From Streptomyces sp. NBC_00659 (GTDB lineage Bacteria; Actinomycetota; Actinomycetes; Streptomycetales; Streptomycetaceae): a DNA stretch of 64,000 nucleotides. Position 1 is the stretch's first letter. Every line of letters begins with the position of its first letter. The stretch covers positions 6,014,001-6,078,000 of the forward strand of contig NZ_CP109031.1 in the NCBI RefSeq assembly GCF_036226925.1, in the 5' to 3' direction. The position numbers were made by a program, and so were the translations under genes. Positions 51,664 through 60,328 of the stretch are shown here, piece after piece. The notes beneath the pieces were generated by a model. That model did no database searches. It was not told where the DNA came from and worked only from the letters and a program-made list of their open reading frames with translations.

Positions 51664-52074
51664 ATGACCGACAAGACCGCCCTCACCCCCGCGACCCACA
51701 CCACCCCGCCCGCCAAGTTCTCGCACGGCGTGCGGAAGGGGAACATCCTCCAGGTCGCCGGGCAGGTCGGCTTCCTGCCCGCCGAGGAGGGCAGGCCCCC
51801 CACACCCGCCGGTCCGACGCTGCGCGAGCAGACCCTCCAGACGCTCGCCAACGTCAAGGCCATCCTCGAAGAGGGCGGCTCCGGCTGGGACGACGCGATG
51901 ATGATCCGCGTCTATCTCACGGACACCGGCCACTTCGCCGAGATGAACGAGATCTACAACCAGTACTTCGAGGAGCAGGGCCTCACCGCGCCCCCCGCCG
52001 CCCGCACGACGGTCTACGTCGGTCTGCCGGCCGGACTGCTCGTCGAGATCGACGTGCTCGCCGTTCTCGGCTGA
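51664..52074 (+). CDS. RidA family protein (enamine/imine deaminase)
   Basis: The 136-aa protein of the YjgF/YER057c/UK114 family hydrolyses reactive enamine/imine intermediates released by PLP enzymes. Visible landmarks are ILQVAGQVGFLP (G-Q start of the active-site rim), TLQTLANVKAILEEGGSGWD, MMIRVYLTDTGHF, and PAARTTVYVGLPAGLLVEID. The last carries the conserved Arg and Glu that bind the carboxylate and activate water. Its presence between IclR and the permease supports a deaminase-based pathway. The ATG at 51664 follows AAGGAATGAG. Confidence 0.92.
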   Translation: MTDKTALTPATHTTPPAKFSHGVRKGNILQVAGQVGFLPAEEGRPPTPAGPTLREQTLQTLANVKAILEEGGSGWDDAMMIRVYLTDTGHFAEMNEIYNQYFEEQGLTAPPAARTTVYVGLPAGLLVEIDVLAVLG

Positions 52075-52192
52075 CGTCTCCCGTGCGGGCCCCTGCCCGC
52101 ACACCGCTTCTCCGGGCCCGCGCCCGCGCGACTCCCGCGTAACCCCCGTAACCCGCGTAACCCGCGCAACTTCCGCACCACGTACGACGTCA

Positions 52193-52228
52193 CGGTGCGG
52201 CACCCGGCCACCCCGGGGTGCCGCACCG
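52193..52228. terminator. stem-loop between ridA-like and gntP-like genes
   Basis: CGGTGCGGCACCC (52193-52205) and GGGTGCCGCACCG (52216-52228) form a perfect 13-bp stem with a 10-nt loop. It lies 118 bp after RidA and 53 bp before the permease ATG, so the permease may be partly uncoupled from the operon. Confidence 0.7.
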
Positions 52229-52281
52229 CGATCCGCCCTGCCCGAAAGCCCCACGGACTGACGAAAAAGAGGCTCCCCGAC

Positions 52282-53805
52282 ATGTCGTCGTACCCGCTCG
52301 CAGCGACAGCCCCGACCCCGGAGACACCACCGCACACCGGTGGTCTCCTGCTCCTTCTCGACGGAACGGCCGGACTGCTCACGGTCGCCGCCCTCGGTAT
52401 CGTGCTCCTCCTCTTCCTGATCATCAAGGTCAGGCTCCAGCCGTTCGTCGCCCTGCTCGCGGTCTCCATAGCCGTCGGCCTCGCGGCCGGACTCTCGGTC
52501 ACCGAGCTGTTCGGCACGGTCCAGCGGTCGACCGCCGTGTCCGTCATCGAGACGGGCATGGGCGGCATCCTCGGCCATGTCGCGATCATCATCGGGCTCG
52601 GCACGATGCTCGGGGCGATCCTCGAAGTCAGCGGCGGCGCCGAGGTGCTGGCCTCCCGGCTGCTCGGCCTCTTCGGAGAGAAGCGGGCTCCGCTCGCCAT
52701 GGGTCTGACCGGCCTGATCTTCGGCATCCCGGTCTTCTTCGACGTCGGCATCTTCGTCCTCGCGCCGATCGTCTACGCCGCCGCCAAGCGGTCCGGCAAG
52801 TCGATCCTGCTCTACTGCCTGCCGCTGCTCGCCGGCCTGTCGATGACCCACGCCTTCCTGCCGCCGCACCCCGGCCCGGTCGCCGCCGCCGGACTGCTGC
52901 ACGTCCAGCTCGGCTGGGTCATCCTCATGGGCATCGTCTGCGGCATCCCCGCGGTGCTGGCCGCCTGGGTCTACTCCGCCTGGATCGGCAAGCGCATCTT
53001 CGTCCCCGTACCGCAGGACATGGTCGAGGCGGCGGCCGAGGCCAAGCGGGCCGTCGCGGCCGAACAGCGGGGCGCGGGTGTCTCCTTGCCGGGCGAGGAC
53101 GGGAGCCCGGGGGACGGAGCCGGGCCGCGGGAGAAGCCGGTGCCGCTCGGCACGGTCCTCGGCATCATCGGCACACCGCTGGTGCTGATCCTCGCGGCGA
53201 CCTTCTCCTCGATCGCCCTCGACCCCTCCACCCCGCGCTCGGTCATCGAGTTCTTCGGCAGCCCGTTCGTCGCCCTCACGATCGCCCTGCTCCTCGCCTA
53301 CTACCTGCTCGGCATCCGGCGCGGCTGGTCCCGCAAGTCCCTGGAGACGGTGTCGACCTCGTCCCTGAAGCCGGTCGGCAACATCCTGCTCGTGGTCGGC
53401 GCGGGCGGCATCTTCGGCGCCGTGCTGAAGGCCAGCGGGGTCGCCCAGGCCCTGTCGGACACCTTCAACGACGTCGGCCTCCCGGTGATCTTCCTGGCCT
53501 ATCTGATCTCCCTGGTCCTGCGGGTCGCCCAGGGCTCGGCGACGGTCGCGATCGTCACCACGGCCGGCATCGTCGCGCCCCTGCTCACCGAGGGGCACCA
53601 CTCCCAGGCCTTCGTCGCCCTGGTCATCATGGCGATCTCGGCGGGTTCGATCTTCGCCTCGCACGTCAACGACGGCGGTTTCTGGATGGTGGCCAAGTAC
53701 TTCGGCATCAGCGAGCGCGACACCCTCAGGACCTGGACCGTCCTGGAATCGGTGCTGTCCGTCGCCGGGTTCGCCGTGGCCGCCGTGGTCAGCCTCTTCG
53801 TCTAG
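52282..53805 (+). CDS. GntP-family gluconate-type permease
   Basis: The 507-aa membrane protein has about 12-14 helices and GntP-family motifs: LIIKVRLQPFVALLAVSIAV near the start, GMGGILGHVAIIIGLGTMLG, and IFGIPVFFDVGIFVLAPIVY. LSMTHAFLPPHPGPVAAAGL is the diagnostic H-x-x-x-P-P-H-P-G-P block, and SAGSIFASHVNDGGFWMVAKYF lies near the end. It probably imports an aldonate by proton symport. Following the kinase-IclR-RidA genes it would supply their substrate. A charged, Gly-rich cytoplasmic loop (about residues 255-285) is longer than I would expect. Confidence 0.92.
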   Translation: MSSYPLAATAPTPETPPHTGGLLLLLDGTAGLLTVAALGIVLLLFLIIKVRLQPFVALLAVSIAVGLAAGLSVTELFGTVQRSTAVSVIETGMGGILGHVAIIIGLGTMLGAILEVSGGAEVLASRLLGLFGEKRAPLAMGLTGLIFGIPVFFDVGIFVLAPIVYAAAKRSGKSILLYCLPLLAGLSMTHAFLPPHPGPVAAAGLLHVQLGWVILMGIVCGIPAVLAAWVYSAWIGKRIFVPVPQDMVEAAAEAKRAVAAEQRGAGVSLPGEDGSPGDGAGPREKPVPLGTVLGIIGTPLVLILAATFSSIALDPSTPRSVIEFFGSPFVALTIALLLAYYLLGIRRGWSRKSLETVSTSSLKPVGNILLVVGAGGIFGAVLKASGVAQALSDTFNDVGLPVIFLAYLISLVLRVAQGSATVAIVTTAGIVAPLLTEGHHSQAFVALVIMAISAGSIFASHVNDGGFWMVAKYFGISERDTLRTWTVLESVLSVAGFAVAAVVSLFV

Positions 53806-53941
53806 GACCTGTCCGGCCCGGGCCGGGGCCGGCGCCGCCGGCCTGTCCGTACGTCCGAGATGCCTCTCTTCGTGTAACAGAGGCATCGCCAATTCGGGGC
53901 TGGCTGTGCCCCGCACAGGATCTTCGACCATACTTCCGGCT

Positions 53942-54655
53942 GTGGAGCAGCGCATAGGTTCGAAGAGCCAGCCCCTGGACGCAGCCGCGGTGAACCCGGC
54001 CTACATCCCCGGGCTTACGTCACCCGTGCCGGCGGAGCCGAAGGACGCGGTCGTGGAGACCGAGGAGGCCGTCGCCGAGGAGACGGTCTCCGACGAGACG
54101 GTCTCCGAGGACGCGGCGTCCGACGAGGCGCCCGCCGCCGAGACCCCGAAGGAGTCCGCGTCCGAGGAGGAGGCCGCCTCCGAGGCCGACCCGGAATCCG
54201 GGGCCGTCCCCGACGGTCCCGTCTTCGAGGCCTCCGACCGGCGCGCCTCGATCAGAGCCGACCACAGCGGTGTCCGGCTGCGCCTGGACGACCAGGAGGC
54301 GGAGTTCCGCTGGGACGAGATCGGCGCCGTCGAGACGGAGTCGCCGCGCTTCGGCAGGCGGTTCACCATCACGGTGCACACGCCGGAGCGCCGCTGGTAT
54401 CCGATCGAGATAGAGGCGAACGCCCGGGCACGCTTCAAGGAGTGGGAGGAGCAGCTCGACGCCGTCCTGGACGCCTACTTCGAGGACGGCGAGCCCGAGA
54501 CCGAGCCCGAGCCCGAGACGGCGGCTGAGGTCGAGGCCGAGGCTGAGGTCGAGACGGCGGTCGAGGCTGAGGTCGAGGTCGAGGCCGAGGTGACGGCTGA
54601 GGCCGGCAGCCGGGTCGAGGACGACAAGGCCAAGGCCAAGGGCGAGAAGCCGTAA
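53942..54655 (+). CDS. acidic hypothetical protein with PH-like core
   Basis: The 237-aa protein has a central ordered part (about residues 92-175, RASIRADHSGVRLRLDDQEA, FRWDEIGAVETESPRFGRRF, TITVHTPERRWYPIEIEANA) resembling a PH-like beta-barrel. It is flanked by very acidic low-complexity regions (Glu/Ser/Ala/Thr before; Glu-Val/Glu-Ala repeats after, about 180-228) and a Lys-rich end. The GTG at 53942 is placed directly at the expected start point of a CATACT -10-like box (53929-53934), so the mRNA may be leaderless; GTG 53906 is the alternative. No function recognised. Confidence 0.65.
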   Translation: MEQRIGSKSQPLDAAAVNPAYIPGLTSPVPAEPKDAVVETEEAVAEETVSDETVSEDAASDEAPAAETPKESASEEEAASEADPESGAVPDGPVFEASDRRASIRADHSGVRLRLDDQEAEFRWDEIGAVETESPRFGRRFTITVHTPERRWYPIEIEANARARFKEWEEQLDAVLDAYFEDGEPETEPEPETAAEVEAEAEVETAVEAEVEVEAEVTAEAGSRVEDDKAKAKGEKP

Positions 54656-54660
54656 GCGGT

Positions 54661-54704
54661 ACGGGGATCCGCACGCCGGTCAGGAAGGGCGCGCGGATCC
54701 CCGT
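54661..54704. terminator. bidirectional stem-loop between convergent genes
   Basis: ACGGGGATCCGC (54661-54672) and GCGGATCCCCGT (54693-54704) form a perfect 12-bp stem around 20 nt, between the + gene ending at 54655 and the - gene ending at 54734. Confidence 0.75.
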
Positions 54705-54733
54705 TCACCGGCCGCCTCGGCCGGAGCCGGGCC

Positions 54734-56104
54734 CTAGGAGCAGTACTGGGCCGCCTTGCCGATGGACCGGTACATGCAGTCCGCGTTCTCCAGGAGTTGG
54801 AGCACCGCGTCCCGGTTGCGGGACGTCTCCCGCTCGATGACCTCGTCGGGCGGGTAGAAGCCGCCGCCGGAGCTGGACGTCGGATACATCTCGAAGGTGT
54901 AGTCGAAGATCTTCTGGGTGCCCCAGAGATAGTCGTCGATCGAGCCGTCCGTGATGTACAGATCACTGGCCTGCTCGGCCGTGTACCCGTTGCTGGCGGC
55001 CATCTTCTGGCCGATGGCCTTGAACGCGGCGGCGTCGTCCGCCGTCATTCCGGTGGCCGTGTCGGCGGTGGTGTACCCGAACGGCCACAGCACCAGCTCG
55101 CTGTAGGTGTGGAAGTCGATTCCGGCGGTGATCTGCTGCTTGCCGCCGACGACCCGGCCCCGTACGAAGTCGGCCACCACCTTCACCTCGGGCGCCGACT
55201 CGGCCGAGGTGCCGCGGTAGGTCTCGGAGGACGTGGACCCCGAAGAGCCGCCGCAGCAGCCCCACTTGTAGTTCCAGTTGCGGTTCAGGTCCGTACCGAC
55301 GTACGAGGAACCGGAGTTGGGCTGGCGGTTCTTGCGCCACGAGCGGTAGGAGCCGCTCGCGATGTCGTACTCGCCGCCGTCCGGGTTGAGGTCGGGGACG
55401 ATCCAGATCTCGCGGTTGTTCACCATGCTGGTGACGCGGGAGTCGCTGCCGTAGCCGGCCCCGAGTTCGCGCAGCAGATACAGCGCCATCTCCACCGTGA
55501 GGTGCTCGCGGGCGTGCTGGTGGAAGGTGAGCAGGACCTCGGGCTCGCTCTCGTCGGTCGCCACGTTGTCGCTGACCTTGATGGCGACGATGTCCCGGCC
55601 CTGGTACGACTTGCCGATCACCTTCTTGCTCATGATGCTCGGGTAGGCGGCGAGCCGCTGGTCGATCTCCGTGTTCATCTCGGCGTAGTTGTGGTACTTC
55701 GAGTCCGCCGTCGGGAAGTCGAAGAGCCGTACGTCGCCGGCGGCGGTGGAGCGGTCGGGCGCCGAGCCCAGCGGAGTGACGTCGTATCCCTGCCGGCGCA
55801 GCGTGGCGATCTGGTCCGCGCGGCCGGAGACGACGACGGTCTCCTCGTCGGCCTCGTCCACGGTGACGCCCGACCGCTGGATCTGGGTCCGGGACGCGGA
55901 CGTCGAGCTCGTGTGGATCTCGTACTGCCTGACGTCGTCGGACGAGGGTGCGAGGACCCTGGCCCCGCTCGCCGTGGCGTCGGTGGCGGCGGCGGTCAGG
56001 GGAGCCGCGAGAGCGAGGGCCGCGAGGACGGCGAGCGCGGCGCCGCGTCGGCGGCCTCTGCCCTTCCCGTCGGCGCTGCCACTGCCACGTGGGCGAATTC
56101 GCAT
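54734..56104 (-). CDS. secreted M14 zinc carboxypeptidase
   Basis: The 456-aa secreted metallocarboxypeptidase has a basic N-terminus and signal peptide (about residues 1-46, [22 protein letters not shown]). A propeptide-like region runs to about 125. The catalytic domain has the zinc motif [16 protein letters not shown] (H-x-x-E), third ligand His in [17 protein letters not shown], substrate Arg/Asn in [14 protein letters not shown], and catalytic Glu in YTFEMYP. All essential residues are present. The paired Cys in GCCGGSSGS is characteristic of Streptomyces enzymes. It sits next to a chitinase and other exported hydrolases; the upstream leader holds a CCGGAA-A-TTCCGG dyad (56122-56134). 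Confidence 0.93.
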   Translation of the reverse strand: MRIRPRGSGSADGKGRGRRRGAALAVLAALALAAPLTAAATDATASGARVLAPSSDDVRQYEIHTSSTSASRTQIQRSGVTVDEADEETVVVSGRADQIATLRRQGYDVTPLGSAPDRSTAAGDVRLFDFPTADSKYHNYAEMNTEIDQRLAAYPSIMSKKVIGKSYQGRDIVAIKVSDNVATDESEPEVLLTFHQHAREHLTVEMALYLLRELGAGYGSDSRVTSMVNNREIWIVPDLNPDGGEYDIASGSYRSWRKNRQPNSGSSYVGTDLNRNWNYKWGCCGGSSGSTSSETYRGTSAESAPEVKVVADFVRGRVVGGKQQITAGIDFHTYSELVLWPFGYTTADTATGMTADDAAAFKAIGQKMAASNGYTAEQASDLYITDGSIDDYLWGTQKIFDYTFEMYPTSSSGGGFYPPDEVIERETSRNRDAVLQLLENADCMYRSIGKAAQYCS

Positions 56105-56121
56105 GAAGTCTCCTTGTTTCT

Positions 56122-56134
56122 CCGGAAATTCCGG
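56122..56134. promoter_or_regulatory. short dyad in the carboxypeptidase leader
   Basis: CCGGAA-A-TTCCGG is a perfect 6-bp dyad with a 1-bp centre, 18 bp upstream of the carboxypeptidase start. A further TCTCCGGAATT copy follows at 56137-56147. It could be a repressor site or RNA hairpin. Confidence 0.4.
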
Positions 56135-56283
56135 GATCTCCGGAATTGTGGGGGAGCGGAGCCGGGGGGTGGCTCAAGGTGACGCGCATGGTGCGGGTGT
56201 GGCGCTCATGGTGGGGGTTGTGGCATGAGCAGGTCAAGAGACGACAAAGGGTCGTCGGCGGGAACCGGCCGCGCGGAACGGCG

Positions 56284-56321
56284 CCGGCCCCGTTCGCCGC
56301 GGCTGCGGCGAACGGGGCCGG
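56284..56321. terminator. 17-bp stem-loop after the chitinase gene
   Basis: CCGGCCCCGTTCGCCGC (56284-56300) and GCGGCGAACGGGGCCGG (56305-56321) form a perfect 17-bp stem with a GGCT loop, 41 bp beyond the chitinase stop on the - strand. It is the strongest terminator-like hairpin in the window. Confidence 0.85.
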
Positions 56322-56361
56322 ATGGGCACCGCCGGGGGAAGGGTGACGCGGCGGTCCGGAA

Positions 56362-58065
56362 CTACAGTGCGTGCACGTGCGGGCCGACCGCGTTCGACCA
56401 GGCGTTGCCCGCCGAGGCGTCCCAGTTGGTCGACCAGGTCATCGCGCCGCGCAGGCCCGGGTAGGCCTTGGAGGGCTTGAACGAACCGCAGTTGGTGAGC
56501 TTGGTCAGGCAGTCGAGGGCGTTGTTCACGATGGCCGGGGAGACGTAGCCGCTGCCCGCGCCGCTGGTGGAGGCGGGGAGGCCGAGGCCGACCTGGGACG
56601 CGTCGAGACCGCCCTGGAGCTGGATGCAGGCGAGCGCCGTCAGGAAGTCGACCGAGCCCTGCGAGTAGACCTTGCCGTCACAGCCGAGCATCGAACCGCT
56701 GTTGTAGTACTGCATGTTGACGACGGTGAGGATGTCCTTGATGTTCAGCGCGGTCTGGAAGTAGGAGTTCGACGTGGACTGCATGTCGATGGTCTGCGGG
56801 GCCATGGTGATGACCAGGGACGAGCCGGCCTTCGTGGACAGCGAGCGCAGCGCCTGGGACATGTAGGTCGCGTTGAGGCCGTTCTCCAGGTCGATGTCCA
56901 CGCCGTCGAAGCCGTACGTCTGCATCAGGGAGTAGACGGAGTTGGCGAAGTTCGTGGCCGAGGCGGAGTCGCTCACCGAGATGGTGCCGTTCTGGCCGCC
57001 GATGGAGATGATGACCTTCTTGCCCGCGACCTGCTTGGCCTTGATGTCGGCCTTGAACTGGTCGACGGTGTAGCCGCCGAGCCCGGCCGAGTCGAGCGTG
57101 AAGCTCACGGCGCCCGGCGTGCTCGTGGCGTCGGCGAACGCGACGGCGATGATGTCGTACTGCGACTGCACGGCGGAGAGCTTCTGCACGGTCGCGCCGT
57201 TGTTGAAGTTCTGCCAGTAGCCCGTCACGGCGTGCGCGGGCACGGTGCCGCCGCCCCCGCCACCGCCGGACGCGGCCGTCGTCCCGGTGACGGCCGACGA
57301 CTTGGCCGACTCACCGGCCGCGTTGGTCGCGCTGACCTGGAACGAGTACGACGTGGAGGCCGTGAGCCCCGAGACGGTCGCGGAGGTTCCGGTCACCGAC
57401 TGGACCTTGGTGCCGCCCTGGTACACGTTGTAGCCGGTCGCGCCCGACACGGTGTTCCAGGCCAGGGAGACGGACGAGGAGGTCGTGCCGGGCACGGCGA
57501 GGCCCGCGGGGGTCGCCGGGACCGTCGGGGCCGGGTCGCCGCCACCGCCGCCGTCGGGTCCGAACACCGAGAAGTCGTCGGCGAAGTAGGCGGGCTGTCC
57601 GTACCAGCCGTGCGACCAGACCGTCACCGAGGTCGTCGAGGCGCCGGTGGTGAAGGTGTTCGTGAGCTGCGTCCAGGTGGTGTTGGGCGTCCAGGTCGAC
57701 ACGTCCGTCGTCCCCGTGCCGCTCACCCCGAGGTAGGTGTACGACCCCTGGACCCAGGCGCTCAGCGCGTACGTCGAGTTGGGCTTCACGGCGACGGGCT
57801 GGGAACACTGGGCGTAGTCCTGCCCCGCGGGCGTGGCCTTCAGGGCGGCCGAGCCGCCGTGCACCGGTGAGGAGACGGTCGCGCCGCTGCCCGCCGAACA
57901 GGTCCAGTTGCTCAGGCCGGACTCGAAGCCGCCGTTCTTGATGTTGTTGATGTCGGCGGCCTGGGCCTGGCCGGCCAGGCCGGTGAGGGAGAGGACGGAC
58001 GCCGTGACGACGGCGGCGAGGGCTCCCGCCCATCTCCGTCCGGGCATACGGGTGACGCGGTCCAC
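56362..58065 (-). CDS. secreted GH18 chitinase with CBM and FnIII domains
   Basis: The 567-aa secreted chitinase has a signal peptide (about residues 1-34, ending GLAGQAQA). A carbohydrate-binding jelly-roll domain (about 37-170, NIKNGGFESGLSNWTCSAG) is followed by a fibronectin III domain (about 183-265) and a Gly linker. The GH18 catalytic barrel comes last (about 280-567), with the catalytic motif FDGVDIDLENG (D-x-x-D-x-D-x-E complete), KKVIISIGGQNG and the QYYNS substrate motif. The GTG at 58065 follows GGAGG by 5 nt. It cleaves chitin to chito-oligosaccharides outside the cell. A DasR-like site overlaps its promoter. Confidence 0.93.
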   Translation of the reverse strand: MDRVTRMPGRRWAGALAAVVTASVLSLTGLAGQAQAADINNIKNGGFESGLSNWTCSAGSGATVSSPVHGGSAALKATPAGQDYAQCSQPVAVKPNSTYALSAWVQGSYTYLGVSGTGTTDVSTWTPNTTWTQLTNTFTTGASTTSVTVWSHGWYGQPAYFADDFSVFGPDGGGGGDPAPTVPATPAGLAVPGTTSSSVSLAWNTVSGATGYNVYQGGTKVQSVTGTSATVSGLTASTSYSFQVSATNAAGESAKSSAVTGTTAASGGGGGGGTVPAHAVTGYWQNFNNGATVQKLSAVQSQYDIIAVAFADATSTPGAVSFTLDSAGLGGYTVDQFKADIKAKQVAGKKVIISIGGQNGTISVSDSASATNFANSVYSLMQTYGFDGVDIDLENGLNATYMSQALRSLSTKAGSSLVITMAPQTIDMQSTSNSYFQTALNIKDILTVVNMQYYNSGSMLGCDGKVYSQGSVDFLTALACIQLQGGLDASQVGLGLPASTSGAGSGYVSPAIVNNALDCLTKLTNCGSFKPSKAYPGLRGAMTWSTNWDASAGNAWSNAVGPHVHAL

Positions 58066-58421
58066 TGGGTCCTCCAGGGGAGAGGTGGGGGAGGGGAGGG
58101 GGAACGGAACGGTGGCCACCGCCGGTGGATACAAGTTGGTCCAGACCAATCTGGTTGTCAAGTCCCACGGCGTTCCCAACACCCTTATGGGAGGCCCCAG
58201 TTGTTTTGAGACGGCTTACTCTCCGTTGATCACGCTCGCACCTTCGGTGAGATGATCTCGGAGATTCGGTGTTGAGCGGGCCATGCCGTGGATATGGTGC
58301 TGATGCAAGAGGGCGTCACCGTGGCGATCCGTGGCCGTCGAAGGAACGGACCGCGACGCTCTTTGGCGACAAAGGGGCGATCTGAGGCGGTGGTTGACCA
58401 CCCCGCCGCAGCGAACGGGGT
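58066..58421. other. divergent regulatory region between chitinase and Tad locus
   Basis: The 356-bp gap has no gene. Its left part holds the chitinase promoter: on the - strand TTGACA (complement of 58155-58160) followed by the DasR-like dyad. The right part has AT-containing segments (GAGATGATCTCGGAGATT, 58249-58266) and a GC-rich leader before the GTG at 58422. Within it CGACGCTCTTTGGCGACAAA (58352-58371) may lie near a + strand promoter, but no clear -35/-10 pair was found. Confidence 0.45.
58136..58149 (-). promoter_or_regulatory. DasR-responsive-element-like site at the chitinase promoter
   Basis: TTGGTC-CA-GACCAA is a perfect 6-bp dyad with a 2-bp centre. The core TGGTCCAGACCA differs by one base from the TGGTCTAGACCA core of DasR sites. 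It lies just downstream of a - strand TTGACA, where a repressor would block transcription. DasR represses chitin genes until GlcN-6-P accumulates. Confidence 0.8.
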
Positions 58422-59312
58422 GTGTGCAGCGTGCCGACCGCGATAGCCGTCACCAGTCCCGATCTGGTGCTCCCGCCGCACGACCGGCAGACCCCGCCGG
58501 CGGCCGTCCAGCCGCTCGGCACCCTGGAGGACTCCCTCACCGGGATGCACACGCTCATCGAGCAGCACGGGTATGTCATCTCCCTCTACCCGGTTGGCAC
58601 CGAGACCGCCGTCACCCGGCGGCTGCACGCCGTCCGCTCCGTCCTGGAGAGCGACCGCATCGCGCTGCTCGGCATCGACCTGCCACCGCTCGGAATCGCC
58701 CTGCTCGCCCAGCAGTTACGTCAGCTGTCGGTCTGTGACTTCAGCCCCGGCGTGCTCGCCTCCGCCGCCCGGCTGCTCGCGCACTACATCTACGCCGGCG
58801 CCCTGCTCGGCTCGGTCGCCAAGCTCGACCGGGTCCCGGTCTCCCTGAAGTCGCACGCCAAGTCATGGGTGCCGGGCGCCCAGTTCGCCGTCCTCGCCAA
58901 TCCGCGTGCCGAGTTGATCAGAGTCGGCCAGGAGGACCTGCCCGGCCCGGAGTTCGGGACCCGGATGCTCTCGGCCGTCGGCCAGCCGCCCTCCGACTGG
59001 GTCACCTCCACGCTCGCGCCCGCGTGGCAGGTCCAGGGTGCCGCCACCGTCCCGCTGCCCGCGGAGTCGGTCCGCTGGTGGGGGACGAACCGGCTCGTCG
59101 AATTCGCCGCCGGACTGTACGACGTCTCGGTCCTCTACCAGCTCGTCTCCTCCGTCCGGCGGGACGAGTGCCGCTGGTGCGGGCTCGAACTCATCGGTGA
59201 CCGCTGCGGGTTCTGCGCGGCCCCGCTGTCACCGCCTTCCGCGCAGGAGCTTCCGGCCACCACCGTCCGGGCAGCCTCTCCGGTACGCGCCCTGCCCCGA
59301 GGCGCCACCTAG
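58422..59312 (+). CDS. hypothetical zinc-ribbon protein at the head of the Tad locus
   Basis: The 296-aa soluble protein has a long alpha/beta region (LEDSLTGMHTLIEQHGYVIS, RIALLGIDLPPLGIALLAQQ, YIYAGALLGSVAKLDRVPVS) and a C-terminal four-cysteine zinc ribbon (CRWCGLELIGDRCGFCAAPL). The family is unknown to me. Its position upstream of the CpaB-like, TadZ and TadA genes suggests a link with the pilus locus, though a 292-bp repeat-rich gap separates them. GTG 58422 is used; GTG 58431 is possible. Confidence 0.7.
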   Translation: MCSVPTAIAVTSPDLVLPPHDRQTPPAAVQPLGTLEDSLTGMHTLIEQHGYVISLYPVGTETAVTRRLHAVRSVLESDRIALLGIDLPPLGIALLAQQLRQLSVCDFSPGVLASAARLLAHYIYAGALLGSVAKLDRVPVSLKSHAKSWVPGAQFAVLANPRAELIRVGQEDLPGPEFGTRMLSAVGQPPSDWVTSTLAPAWQVQGAATVPLPAESVRWWGTNRLVEFAAGLYDVSVLYQLVSSVRRDECRWCGLELIGDRCGFCAAPLSPPSAQELPATTVRAASPVRALPRGAT

Positions 59313-59330
59313 GCCTCTCGTGCACACCGG

Positions 59331-59480
59331 GCGCGACCGCACGCCGCACCAAGCACCACCGAACAGCGCATCAGGCACCACCGCACAGCACCTGCAGAGC
59401 CGACCGCACAGCGCATCAGGCACCACCGCACAGCACGTCAGCCACGACCGAACAGCGCACCAGGCACCACCGCCCGACCC
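59331..59480. repeat. ~44-bp tandem repeats upstream of the CpaB-like gene
   Basis: Between 59313 and 59604 there is no gene. Three to four degenerate units of about 44 bp share CGACCG(C/A)ACAGCGC followed by CAGGCACCACCGC; the last is shortened. The motif CAGGCACCACCGC recurs near 59369, 59415 and 59459. The next 120 bp include a less GC-rich stretch (TGTAGATCGAGGTTGTCCTG, 59489-59508) that may hold the promoter of the pilus genes. Confidence 0.65.
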
Positions 59481-59604
59481 CGCCGTCCCTGTAGATCGAG
59501 GTTGTCCTGAACATGCTGCATTGTCCCGGAGGTCAGCCCCCGGATCCCCGGCAGGAACGACAGCCCGGTCCCCTTTCCGGTACCGCCCCACGAGGTGAGA
59601 TTCA

Positions 59605-60318
59605 GTGAACTCGCGCCAGCGCCGCGGCGTCATCCTGCTGGTCCTCTCGGTCCTGTGCGCCCTCGGCGCCTTCGCCGGAGTCCTCTCGGTGATCCGCGAC
59701 GTGAACTCCAAGGTCGGCCCGGAGGTCACGGCGTACCGCCTGAAGAGCGACATCGCGCCCTACAAGGAGCTGTCGGCCGACCAGTTCGAGAAGATCTCGA
59801 TGCCCGAGCGGTGGCTGTCGTCCACCGCCGTCACCGACCTCTCCCGGATCCGCGGCAAGATCGCCGTCACCCAGCTGGAGAAGGGCTCCCTGCTGCAGGC
59901 CGACATGGTCGTGGACAAGCCGCGACTGGCCGCCGGGCAGCAGGAGATCGCCATCATGATCGACGCCTCGACCGGTGTCGCGGGCAAGATCGACCCCGGC
60001 TCCCGGGTCAACATCTACGCCACCTTCAAGGCCGAGAACGACAAGGCCAGGGACCAGTCCAAGGTGATCGTCGAGAACGCCCGCGTCATCGACGTCGGCA
60101 AGCTCACCGCTCTCGAACCCGACCAGTCCAGCTCCGACCGGCGCAACAGCGCCGCCCAGGCCGTCCCGATCACCTTCGCCCTCGGCACCGCCGACGCCCA
60201 ACGCGTCGCGTACGCCGAGTCGTTCGCCCAGCACGTGCGGCTCGCCCTGGTCGCCGGCGGCTCCGACACGATCGTGGCGCCCGGCGACCGTACGTACACC
60301 CTCGACGAGGACAAGTAG
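59605..60318 (+). CDS. CpaB/RcpC-like SAF-domain pilus assembly protein
   Basis: The 237-aa protein has an N-terminal transmembrane helix (about residues 8-30, GVILLVLSVLCALGAFAGVL) and an external SAF/CpaB domain. LKSDIAPYKELSADQFEKIS is the beta-clip start, and GKIAVTQLEKGSLLQADMVV and GVAGKIDPGSRVNIYATF are the CpaB core. CpaB/RcpC proteins belong to the outer assembly of Tad/Flp pili. Its GTG follows GAGGTGAG. The next gene start follows a strong AGGAGG that overlaps its own stop. Confidence 0.88.
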   Translation: MNSRQRRGVILLVLSVLCALGAFAGVLSVIRDVNSKVGPEVTAYRLKSDIAPYKELSADQFEKISMPERWLSSTAVTDLSRIRGKIAVTQLEKGSLLQADMVVDKPRLAAGQQEIAIMIDASTGVAGKIDPGSRVNIYATFKAENDKARDQSKVIVENARVIDVGKLTALEPDQSSSDRRNSAAQAVPITFALGTADAQRVAYAESFAQHVRLALVAGGSDTIVAPGDRTYTLDEDK

Positions 60319-60328
60319 GAGGCCGCGC

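Noticed and set aside
59331..59480. CRISPR-like array
   Set aside because: Units are degenerate, directly adjacent and lack unique spacers of constant length; no cas genes are near.
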